Positions 6,626-12,302 of a stretch of 12,302 nucleotides of DNA are shown in pieces. A program made the translations under genes and the position numbers. Every line of letters begins with the position of its first letter. Positions within the stretch are counted from its first letter, which is position 1. Origin of the DNA: Aromatoleum sp. GTDB lineage: Bacteria; Pseudomonadota; Gammaproteobacteria; Burkholderiales; Casimicrobiaceae. The DNA is taken from assembly GCA_010365205.1 (NCBI GenBank), contig JAAFGU010000037.1:1-12302 (forward strand), given 5' to 3'. Below the pieces are notes generated by a model. It was given only the letters and a program-made list of their open reading frames with translations. It made no database searches and was not told where the DNA came from.

Positions 6626-8689
6626 TCAGCGCAGCGTCCACCACGACAGCAGCGCGAACAGGCCGATGATCATGGTGAAGGCGTAGTGGTAGACGTAACC
6701 GGACTGGATATGGCGCATCAACATGGAGGCCCAGCCGACGACCCGCGCGGATCCGTTCACGAAAAAGCCGTCGATGATCGAGCGATCGCCGGTGTTCGAC
6801 AGGAAATCGCCCATCCGCCGCGCGCCGCCCGCGAAGAACCAGTCGTTGAAGCGGTCGAAGTAATACTTGTTGTCGAGCAGCGTGTAGATCGGGCCGGCGG
6901 CCTTCTTGAGCCTCTCCGGCAGGGCCGGGTTCACCAGGTAGCAGTACCAGGCCGCGGCGATGCCGGCGATTGCCAGCCAGAATGGCAGGCTCAGCACACC
7001 GTGCTCGATGAAGGCGAGCGCACCGTGCCACTCGCCGCGCATCTCCATCAGCACCGCGTGCTCCTCGCGGACGACGATCGAATCGCCGAAGTAGGGCCCG
7101 AACAGCATCGGCTCGATATACGCCCAGCCGGCGTAGACCGATGGAATCGCGAGCAGGATCAGCGGCACGGTGACGACCCACGGGCTTTCCTTCGGCGGAC
7201 CGCCGCGGTGACGGTGCGCGTCCGGTTCGTCGCCGGCGTCGTGCGAGGCAGCGTGCAACCCGGTATCGGCGTCAGCCTGCGCGCCGGCAGCGGCCGCGTG
7301 ATCGTCGTGCCCCTGCCCGGACTGATCGAAGCGTTCGTTGCCGTGGAATGCGAGGAACAGCATCCGGAACGAATAGAACGCGGTGATGAACACGCCTGCC
7401 ACCACCGCGAAGTAGGCGTAGCCGTGGCCGGGAATCTTCGAAAAATGCGCGGCCTCGATGATCGCGTCCTTCGAGAAGAAGCCTGAAAACGGCGGCACGC
7501 CCGCCAGCGCCAGCGACCCGATCACCGCGGTCCAGTAGGTGATCGGCATGTACTTGCGCAGACCGCCCATCTTCCGCAGGTCCTGCTCGTGATGCATCGC
7601 GATGATCACCGAGCCCGCGGCGAGAAACAGCAGCGCCTTGAAGAACGCGTGCGTCATCAGATGGAAGATCGCCGCCGAGTACGCGGACACGCCGAGCGCG
7701 ACCGTCATGTAGCCCAGCTGCGAAAGCGTCGAGTAGGCGACGACGCGCTTGATGTCGTTCTGGATGATGCCGAGGAAGGCCATGAACAGCGCCGTGGTGG
7801 CGCCGATCACCGTGACGAAGGACAGTGCGGTCTCCGACAGCTCGAACAGCGGACTCATCCGGGCGACCATGAAAATGCCGGCCGTCACCATCGTCGCCGC
7901 GTGGATCAGCGCGGAGATCGGCGTCGGGCCTTCCATCGAATCCGGAAGCCACACGTGCAACGGCACCTGCGCGCTCTTCGCCATCGCGCCGACAAAGAGG
8001 CAGATGCACACGACCGTGAGCAGCGACCACTGGGTGTCTCCCCACAGGTTGATCGTCGTCGCCGCGAGGCCGCCCGCTTTTGCGAACACCTCGGTGTAGT
8101 CGAGCGTGCCGAAGAACGCGAGGACGAGGCCGATGCCGAGCACGAAGCCGAAGTCGCCGACCCGATTGGCGATGAAAGCCTTGAGGTTCGCGTAGATCGC
8201 CGTCGACCGCGTGTACCAGAATCCGATCAGCAGGTACGAGACGAGGCCGACCGCCTCCCAGCCGAAGAAGAGCTGGAGGAAGTTGTTGCTCATCACCAGC
8301 ATCAACATCGAGAACGTGAACAGCGAGATGTACGAAAAGAAGCGCGTATAACCCGGGTCGTCCGCCATGTAGCCGACGGTGTATATGTGCACCATCAGCG
8401 AGACGAAGGTGATCACCAGCATCATTGTCGTGGTCAGCGGATCGATCAGGAAGCCGATCGAGAGCTTGAGGCTCCCCGATTGCAGCCACGTGTAGACGTC
8501 GCCGTTGAACGCATGGCCGAGCGACACGTCGCGCCAGATGTACGCCGACAGCGCGAACGCCGCCGCGACGGCTAGAATGCACAGCCAGTGCGAGACGGCG
8601 CGCCCGAGTCTCGGCCCGAACAGGCCGACGATGACCGCGCCTGCCAGCGGCACAGCCGGGACCAGCAGATAGAGTTGCTGCATCGTCAT
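6626..8689 (-). CDS. nuoL: NADH-quinone oxidoreductase subunit L
   Basis: A 687-residue subunit at the far end of the complex I membrane arm, carrying the antiporter-like fold plus a long C-terminal extension that should form the lateral helix. Conserved residues seen are Glu145 (GWEAVGLVSYLLIGFW), Lys238 (GAMAKSAQVPLHVWLPDSM), His263 (LIHAATMV), His347 and Lys351 (THAFFKALLFL), and Lys407-Asp408 (GFFSKDAI). A hydrophilic His/Asp/Ala-rich loop at about 457-500 interrupts the hydrophobic pattern. The last part (601-687) includes LDNKYYFDRFNDW, common at NuoL C-termini. The ATG at 8689 is 9 nt after nuoK; a second in-frame ATG two codons later (8683) could also serve. Confidence 0.97.
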   Translation of the reverse strand: MTMQQLYLLVPAVPLAGAVIVGLFGPRLGRAVSHWLCILAVAAAFALSAYIWRDVSLGHAFNGDVYTWLQSGSLKLSIGFLIDPLTTTMMLVITFVSLMVHIYTVGYMADDPGYTRFFSYISLFTFSMLMLVMSNNFLQLFFGWEAVGLVSYLLIGFWYTRSTAIYANLKAFIANRVGDFGFVLGIGLVLAFFGTLDYTEVFAKAGGLAATTINLWGDTQWSLLTVVCICLFVGAMAKSAQVPLHVWLPDSMEGPTPISALIHAATMVTAGIFMVARMSPLFELSETALSFVTVIGATTALFMAFLGIIQNDIKRVVAYSTLSQLGYMTVALGVSAYSAAIFHLMTHAFFKALLFLAAGSVIIAMHHEQDLRKMGGLRKYMPITYWTAVIGSLALAGVPPFSGFFSKDAIIEAAHFSKIPGHGYAYFAVVAGVFITAFYSFRMLFLAFHGNERFDQSGQGHDDHAAAAGAQADADTGLHAASHDAGDEPDAHRHRGGPPKESPWVVTVPLILLAIPSVYAGWAYIEPMLFGPYFGDSIVVREEHAVLMEMRGEWHGALAFIEHGVLSLPFWLAIAGIAAAWYCYLVNPALPERLKKAAGPIYTLLDNKYYFDRFNDWFFAGGARRMGDFLSNTGDRSIIDGFFVNGSARVVGWASMLMRHIQSGYVYHYAFTMIIGLFALLSWWTLR

Positions 8690-8698
8690 GGCGTCGAG

Positions 8699-9007
8699 CT
8701 AGCCCCTGAGTGCGTCGAGATCCTCGACGTCGATCGACCCGACGTTGCGGAACAGCAGCACGAGAATCGCCAGCCCGATCGCCGACTCGGCGGCGGCGAC
8801 CGTGAGGATGAAGAACACGAACACCTGCCCCGCCATGTCGTTGAGGAAGGACGAGAACGCGATGAAGTTCATGTTGACGGCGAGCAGCATCAGTTCGATC
8901 GCCATCAGCAGGATGATCACGTTCTTCCGGTTGAGGAAAATGCCGGCCATGCTGATCGCGAACAGGATCGCGCCCAGCACGAGGTAGTGCGACAGCGTCG
9001 GCGCCAT
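8699..9007 (-). CDS. nuoK: NADH-quinone oxidoreductase subunit K
   Basis: A 102-residue membrane protein with three predicted helices, the NuoK/ND4L subunit of complex I. It carries Glu38 (LLMAIELML) and Glu74 (TVAAAESAIGLA), matching E. coli Glu36 and Glu72 of the proton path, and it ends VEDLDALRG, a typical tail. The start MAPTLSHYLVLGAILFAIS lines up with the usual NuoK N-terminus. However, no ribosome-binding site sits next to this ATG, whereas GGGAG at 9029-9033 lies 6 nt before an in-frame GTG at 9022. Use of that GTG would add five residues (MAFLT). The gap to nuoJ is 74 bp (59 with the GTG start), the longest between nuo genes here apart from the nuoG-nuoH junction. Confidence 0.96.
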   Translation of the reverse strand: MAPTLSHYLVLGAILFAISMAGIFLNRKNVIILLMAIELMLLAVNMNFIAFSSFLNDMAGQVFVFFILTVAAAESAIGLAILVLLFRNVGSIDVEDLDALRG

Positions 9008-9028
9008 CGTGAGGAATGCCACGTCGTT

Positions 9029-9033
9029 CTCCC
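9029..9033 (-). promoter_or_regulatory. Ribosome-binding site upstream of nuoK, favouring a GTG start
   Basis: GGGAG sits 6 nt from a GTG at 9022 but 21 nt from the family-conserved ATG at 9007. It belongs to a purine-rich run in the nuoJ-nuoK gap. It argues for the GTG start, against the family-length argument for the ATG. Confidence 0.4.
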
Positions 9034-9081
9034 GCTTTCCCGTTCCCGCCGCCGGCGACTGCCGCACGGCCCCTTGTTCTT

Positions 9082-9693
9082 CTAGGCCTGGCCTTCCCGC
9101 TTTTCGGACGGAATGTTCAAGATCCGCAGGCGATCCTTCGCCCGCACCTTCACCTGGTCGCCCGGATTCTGGTATTTCGTGCCCTTGCGCTTCCGGTGCG
9201 TCAGCACGATTGCCGCGATGATCGCCACCAGCAGCACCACGGCGGCGATCTCGAATGGATAGACGTAATCGGTATAGAGCACTGAGCCCAGCGCCCGCGT
9301 GTTGCTCCCGCGAGCCGCGGCCGCACCGGCCGGCGCCGTCACCGGCTTGAGGAAGCTGCCGAGGATCACCAGCGCCATCTCGACCAGTACCAGCACGCCG
9401 ACGGTCGCGCCGACGGGAATGTAGCTGCGGAACTGCGAGCGCAGGTTGTCGAAATTGACGTCGAGCATCATCACGACGAAGAGGAACAGCACCATTACCG
9501 CGCCGACGTACACCAGCACCAGTGCGATGGCGAGAAACTCCGCCCGCAGCATCAGCCAGTGCGCCGCCGCGGTGAAGAACGCGAGCACCAGCCACAACGC
9601 CGAATGCACCGGGTTGCGCGACGTCACCACGCGCAGCGCCGCGAACACGAGGATCGCGGCGAAGAAGTAGAACAGCGCGGCCTGGACGTTCAT
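9082..9693 (-). CDS. nuoJ: NADH-quinone oxidoreductase subunit J
   Basis: A 203-residue membrane subunit of complex I (NuoJ/ND6). The N-terminal half has the family pattern: LRVVTSRNPVHSALWLVLAF (20-39), AEFLAIALVLVYVGAVMVLF (51-70) and VVMMLDV (73-79). The latter includes Tyr62 and Gly64 in the third helix, where ND6 forms a pi-bulge important for coupling. A less conserved Ala-rich loop (about 122-135) precedes the last helix, and the tail is basic and hydrophilic (RKRKGTKYQNPGDQVKVR). The start codon follows the nuoI stop by 33 nt with only a weak ribosome-binding site (CTGAG). Confidence 0.96.
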   Translation of the reverse strand: MNVQAALFYFFAAILVFAALRVVTSRNPVHSALWLVLAFFTAAAHWLMLRAEFLAIALVLVYVGAVMVLFLFVVMMLDVNFDNLRSQFRSYIPVGATVGVLVLVEMALVILGSFLKPVTAPAGAAAARGSNTRALGSVLYTDYVYPFEIAAVVLLVAIIAAIVLTHRKRKGTKYQNPGDQVKVRAKDRLRILNIPSEKREGQA

Positions 9694-9726
9694 CTCAGGT
9701 GCGAGCTTGCCGGTTCACGATCGTGT

Positions 9727-10218
9727 TCATCGGAAGGCCGCGTCCGCCGCGCGGTCCTTGGCGATCTGCGCCTCGTAGCGGTCGCCGACGGCGAGCAGCA
9801 TTTCCTTCGTGTAGATGAGATCGCCGCGCTTCTCCCCGTGGTATTCGAGGATTCGCGTCTCGACGATCGAGTCCACGGGGCAGCTCTCCTCGCAGAAGCC
9901 GCAGAAGATGCACTTGGTGAGGTCGATGTCGTAGCGCGTCGTCCTGCGGGTGCCGTCGGCCCGCTGTTCGGATTCGATCGTGATCGCGAGTGCCGGGCAG
10001 ACCGCCTCGCAGAGCTTGCAGGCGATGCAGCGCTCCTCGCCGTTCGGATAGCGGCGCAACGCGTGCAGGCCGCGGAAACGCGGGCTCTGCGGCGTCTTCT
10101 CCTCCGGGAACTGCACGGTGATCTTGCGGGTGAACATATGGCGGAAGGTCAGCGCGAGCCCCTTCATCAGCTCCAGCAGGAGCCAGGTGTTGAAGAATTC
10201 GCGGGTACGCGCCAGCAT
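9727..10218 (-). CDS. nuoI: NADH-quinone oxidoreductase subunit I
   Basis: A 163-residue iron-sulfur subunit of complex I (NuoI/TYKY). It carries two [4Fe-4S] clusters (N6a and N6b) that pass electrons from the peripheral arm towards NuoB. Two ferredoxin motifs are intact: C64-x2-C67-x2-C70-x3-C74-P (CIACKLCEAVCP) and C103-x2-C106-x2-C109-x3-C113-P (CIFCGFCEESCP). The start MLARTREFFNTWLLLELMKG is an amphipathic helix typical of the family that lies on the membrane surface. GAGG lies 5 nt before the ATG, and nuoH ends 11 nt upstream. The frame remains open upstream through nuoH, but that part is not coding. Confidence 0.97.
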   Translation of the reverse strand: MLARTREFFNTWLLLELMKGLALTFRHMFTRKITVQFPEEKTPQSPRFRGLHALRRYPNGEERCIACKLCEAVCPALAITIESEQRADGTRRTTRYDIDLTKCIFCGFCEESCPVDSIVETRILEYHGEKRGDLIYTKEMLLAVGDRYEAQIAKDRAADAAFR

Positions 10219-10229
10219 CGTCGCCTCGC

Positions 10230-11291
10230 TCAGTGGAAAAGACCGGCCCACGGCGTCTGCATCATGATGGCGAGGAACACAATCCAGACGAGCGTCAGCG
10301 GGATGAACACCTTCCAGCCGAGCCGCATGATCTGGTCGTAGCGGTAGCGCGGAAACGTCGCCCGGATCCACAGGAAAATGAACAGCACGAATGCCATCTT
10401 CGCGAACAGCCACGGCATCCCGTCGCCGAACGGCGCGAAGCCGGCGATGGTCAGATAATTGAGCTGCGGCCACGGCGACAGCCAGCCGCCGAGGAACATG
10501 GTCGACGCCAGGGCGGCGATCAGGATCATGTTCATGTACTCGGCGAGGAAGAACACCGCGAACGTCACGCCCGAGTATTCGACGTGGAAGCCGGCGACGA
10601 TTTCCGACTCGCCCTCGGCCATGTCGAACGGGTGGCGGTTGGTCTCGGCGACACCCGAAATCACGTAGACGATGAACAGCGGGAACAACGGGATGAAATA
10701 CCAGTACGCGGCGCCGCCTTCCTGGCCGCGCACGATGTCACCGAGGTTCAGGCTGTTCGCCGCCATCAGCACGCCGACCAGAGCGAAACCCATCGCGAGT
10801 TCGTACGAGACGATCTGCGCCGCCGAGCGCAGGCAGCCCAGGAACGCGTACTTCGAATTCGACGCCCAGCCGGCGAGGACGATCCCGTAGACGCCGATCG
10901 ACGTCATCGCGAGCACGTACAGCAGGCCCGCGTTGATGTCGGCCAGCACCGTCGTGTCGTTGAACGGGATTACCGCCCACGCGGCGACGGCGGGTCCGAT
11001 CGACAACACCGGGGCGATGAAGAACAGGTACTTGCTCGCCCCCGACGGCAGGATGATTTCCTTGAAGATCAGCTTGAACACGTCGGCGAACGGCTGCAGC
11101 AGCCCCCATGGTCCGACGCGATTGGGGCCGATGCGCACCTGCATCCAGCCGATTACCTTGCGCTCGACGAGCGTCAGGTAGGCGACGGAAAGGATCAGCG
11201 GCACCACGACGCACACGATCTTCGCGAGCGTCCACACGGCCGGCCACGCGGAGCCGAAAAACTGCTGGACCGGGACGAGCATGCCGTCCAT
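10230..11291 (-). CDS. nuoH: NADH-quinone oxidoreductase subunit H
   Basis: A 353-residue membrane subunit of complex I (NuoH/ND1), which forms the quinone chamber at the join with the peripheral arm. Hallmark segments are present: VERKVIGWMQVRIGPNRVGP (42-61), LLQPFADVFKLIFKE (64-78), SYELAMGF (162-169) with Glu164, and the quinone-site loop ETNRHPFDMAEGESEIVAGF (216-235) followed by HVEYSG. Its length is normal. The ATG at 11291 directly follows the TA that borders the 162-bp inverted-repeat element, so its upstream leader comes from that element and has only a distant GGGA. A second in-frame ATG at 11282 (MLVPVQQF) has GGA 5 nt upstream and could also start translation. Confidence 0.97.
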   Translation of the reverse strand: MDGMLVPVQQFFGSAWPAVWTLAKIVCVVVPLILSVAYLTLVERKVIGWMQVRIGPNRVGPWGLLQPFADVFKLIFKEIILPSGASKYLFFIAPVLSIGPAVAAWAVIPFNDTTVLADINAGLLYVLAMTSIGVYGIVLAGWASNSKYAFLGCLRSAAQIVSYELAMGFALVGVLMAANSLNLGDIVRGQEGGAAYWYFIPLFPLFIVYVISGVAETNRHPFDMAEGESEIVAGFHVEYSGVTFAVFFLAEYMNMILIAALASTMFLGGWLSPWPQLNYLTIAGFAPFGDGMPWLFAKMAFVLFIFLWIRATFPRYRYDQIMRLGWKVFIPLTLVWIVFLAIMMQTPWAGLFH

Positions 11292-11293
11292 TA

Positions 11294-11313
11294 GTGTGCT
11301 GTCCCGTAAGTTC
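11294..11313 (+). repeat. Terminal inverted repeat, nuoH side
   Basis: GTGTGCTGTCCCG followed by TAAGTTC. It matches the reverse complement of the opposite end at 18 of 20 positions, the first 13 without mismatch. Confidence 0.8.
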
Positions 11314-11366
11314 TGAAGGTAAAGGAGCGGATCAAATCAGGTGCCGGGCAAGGCGCGAGGCCGAGG

Positions 11367-11384
11367 CCGTAGCCCCAGCTACGG
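11367..11384. repeat. Central hairpin of the MITE-like element
   Basis: CCGTAGC (11367-11373) and GCTACGG (11378-11384) form a perfect 7-bp stem around a CCCA tetraloop. Outer segments pair imperfectly as well, for example GTGCC (11341-11345) with GGCAT (11406-11410), allowing a G-T pair. The element could therefore fold into one long hairpin when transcribed. Confidence 0.6.
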
Positions 11385-11435
11385 TGAGGCCGAGCAACGC
11401 AGCATGGCATCGGATTTCGCCGCGAACTATCGAAC

Positions 11436-11455
11436 GAATTTGCGGGACAGCACAC
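11436..11455 (-). repeat. Terminal inverted repeat, nuoG side
   Basis: Read on the minus strand: GTGTGCTGTCCCG followed by CAAATTC. Its first base is the G of the nuoG TAG stop codon. Confidence 0.8.
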
Positions 11456-12302
11456 TAGGCGCGCTCCACCAGAATCGGACCGGACATCCCTTCGAGTCCG
11501 CAGGTCGACGCGTGCGCTGCGGCGATGCGGACGACGCCCGAGGGCACCGCGGTATCCGCCATGGCGACGAGGATGGCCTCGCCCCTGCCCTGCCGCACCT
11601 TCACCGGGTCGCCATCGGCCACGCCGACCTGCTGCAGCGTCAGCGTGCTCATCCGTGCGCGCGGCGGCTTTGCGTCGGCGGTCAGCTGCAGCGACGGCGC
11701 ACGCCGAACCAGCGGGTCGGCGGCATAAATCGGGACGTCGGCGACGCGTTCCAAGCCGTGGCCTGCGGTCGCCGGCGTCGCGATCGCGGTGCGGGTGCCA
11801 TTGTCGAGCTTCGCGGCTACGTCCGCCGGCATCAGATCGGCACGCACATCGTCGATGGTGGCGTAGTCGAACCCGGGCAAGCCGAGCATCGATCCCAGAA
11901 CGCGCAGCACCTTCCACGCCGGGCGCGTCTCGGCCAACGGTTTCACCACACCGTTGAACGCCTGGACGCGGCCTTCACAGTTGACGAACGTGCCGGCCGT
12001 TTCGGTGTACGGCCCGATCGGCAACAGGACGTCCGCGTACTGGGCGCCCTGCTCAAAAGGCGACAGCACCGCGACAAAGTCCGCTTTTTCCAGCGCGGCG
12101 CGGGCGGCGAAGGGATTGGCGCAATCGAACTCGGGTTCCGCGCCCAGCACCAGATAGGCCTTGCGCGCATCGGTGAGCATCGTCTGCGCGTTGAGCCCGC
12201 CGGATCGGGGCAGCGCGCCGGCGACGTAGCCGCCGACGCTGTTCGCCGCCTCGCCGAGGCACCCGAGCGTCGCGCCGACCATCCCGGCCAGCGCCTGCGC
12301 GA
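11455..12302 (-). CDS. nuoG: NADH-quinone oxidoreductase subunit G, C-terminal part (cut by window edge)
   Basis: The gene enters from the right edge; 281 C-terminal residues are visible and the frame is open to the end of the window. The ATG at 12282 is an internal methionine, because coding character continues upstream (AQALAG before it). The segment belongs to the molybdopterin-oxidoreductase-like domain of the large peripheral subunit NuoG. LGEAANSVGGYVAGALP, KAYLVLGAEPEFDCA, DVLLPIGPYTETAGTFVNCE followed by GRVQAFNG, and ETRPAWKVLRVLGSMLGLPG all fit NuoG as I know it. The N-terminal iron-sulfur motifs are outside the window. The last residues are ILVERA, and the stop is TAG, whose G is the first base of the inserted element. 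Before insertion the stop was probably TAA overlapping the nuoH ATG. Confidence 0.94.
   Translation of the reverse strand, partial: AQALAGMVGATLGCLGEAANSVGGYVAGALPRSGGLNAQTMLTDARKAYLVLGAEPEFDCANPFAARAALEKADFVAVLSPFEQGAQYADVLLPIGPYTETAGTFVNCEGRVQAFNGVVKPLAETRPAWKVLRVLGSMLGLPGFDYATIDDVRADLMPADVAAKLDNGTRTAIATPATAGHGLERVADVPIYAADPLVRRAPSLQLTADAKPPRARMSTLTLQQVGVADGDPVKVRQGRGEAILVAMADTAVPSGVVRIAAAHASTCGLEGMSGPILVERA

Larger units (their letters stand above)
11294..11455. mobile_element. MITE-like element between nuoG and nuoH
   Basis: This 162-bp non-coding element has terminal inverted repeats GTGTGCTGTCCCG (13 of 13; 18 of 20 when extended to 20 bp). It is flanked on both sides by TA (11292-11293 and 11456-11457), which looks like a target-site duplication. 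The interior forms an imperfect palindrome around a 7-bp stem. It is far too short for a transposase, so it would depend on one encoded elsewhere. TA duplication is typical of the IS630/Tc1/mariner superfamily; assigning it there is inference. Removing the element with one TA leaves TAATG, joining the nuoG stop and nuoH start. The first base of the element completes the present nuoG TAG stop. The alternative is a non-mobile repeat whose palindrome happens to include TA. Confidence 0.75.

Noticed and set aside
5557..8575. Several long plus-strand frames opposite nuoM and nuoL (about 330-370 codons)
   Set aside because: They are rich in His, Arg, Asp and Glu with no family features and lie fully antisense to well-supported genes.
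9716..9725. Perfect 10-bp palindrome CACGATCGTG between nuoI and nuoJ
   Set aside because: It does not extend beyond 10 bp. GATCG-type palindromes are common in GC-rich DNA, and nothing else marks it as an operator.
10233..11294. Plus-strand open frame of 353 codons almost exactly opposite nuoH
   Set aside because: Equal length and nearly mirrored ends are striking, but the product is charged low-complexity sequence. The match reflects absence of reverse-complement stops in nuoH, not a gene.
11108..11458. Possible small gene within the nuoG-nuoH spacer
   Set aside because: Frames crossing the 162-bp element are accidental. They have no start with a ribosome-binding site in the element and no recognisable protein.
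1..12302. CRISPR array, tRNA, rRNA or full insertion sequence
   Set aside because: No regularly spaced repeats, no cloverleaf or rRNA-like sequence and no transposase were seen; genes fill nearly the whole window.

Overview
All genes in this GC-rich window lie on the minus strand and read from right to left. The window covers the 3' two thirds of a respiratory complex I (nuo) operon followed directly by a lactate-utilization (lut) cluster. Protein motifs and gene order (nuoG-H-I-J-K-L-M-N) suggest a proteobacterium, most likely a betaproteobacterium. This is judged from remembered family features, not from a database search.

Layout in transcription order: nuoG (C-terminal part only, cut by the right edge of the window); a 162-bp non-coding element with inverted ends; nuoH; nuoI; nuoJ; nuoK; nuoL; nuoM; nuoN; an 86-bp gap holding a GC-rich stem-loop and a weak promoter candidate; lutA (lldE-like); a 106-bp gap; lutB; a class I/II aminotransferase overlapping lutB by 4 bp; and the first 35 codons of lutC, cut by the left edge. 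Every other gap is 74 bp or less, and no stretch over 300 bp lacks a gene.

How the genes work together: nuoG to nuoN encode the end of the peripheral arm (NuoG, NuoI) and the membrane arm (NuoH, J, K, L, M, N) of the proton-pumping NADH:quinone oxidoreductase. LutA, LutB and LutC belong to the iron-sulfur L-lactate oxidation system that makes pyruvate. The embedded aminotransferase could act on pyruvate or another 2-oxo acid, but its substrate cannot be read from the sequence.

The most interesting feature is the 162-bp element between nuoG and nuoH. It has 13-bp perfect terminal inverted repeats (18 of 20 matching when extended), is flanked on both sides by TA, and encodes no transposase. 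Removing it with one TA restores TAATG, in which the nuoG stop codon overlaps the nuoH start. It therefore looks like a MITE that landed inside a stop/start overlap without damaging either protein. I found no CRISPR array, RNA gene, complete insertion sequence or clearly new enzymatic system.
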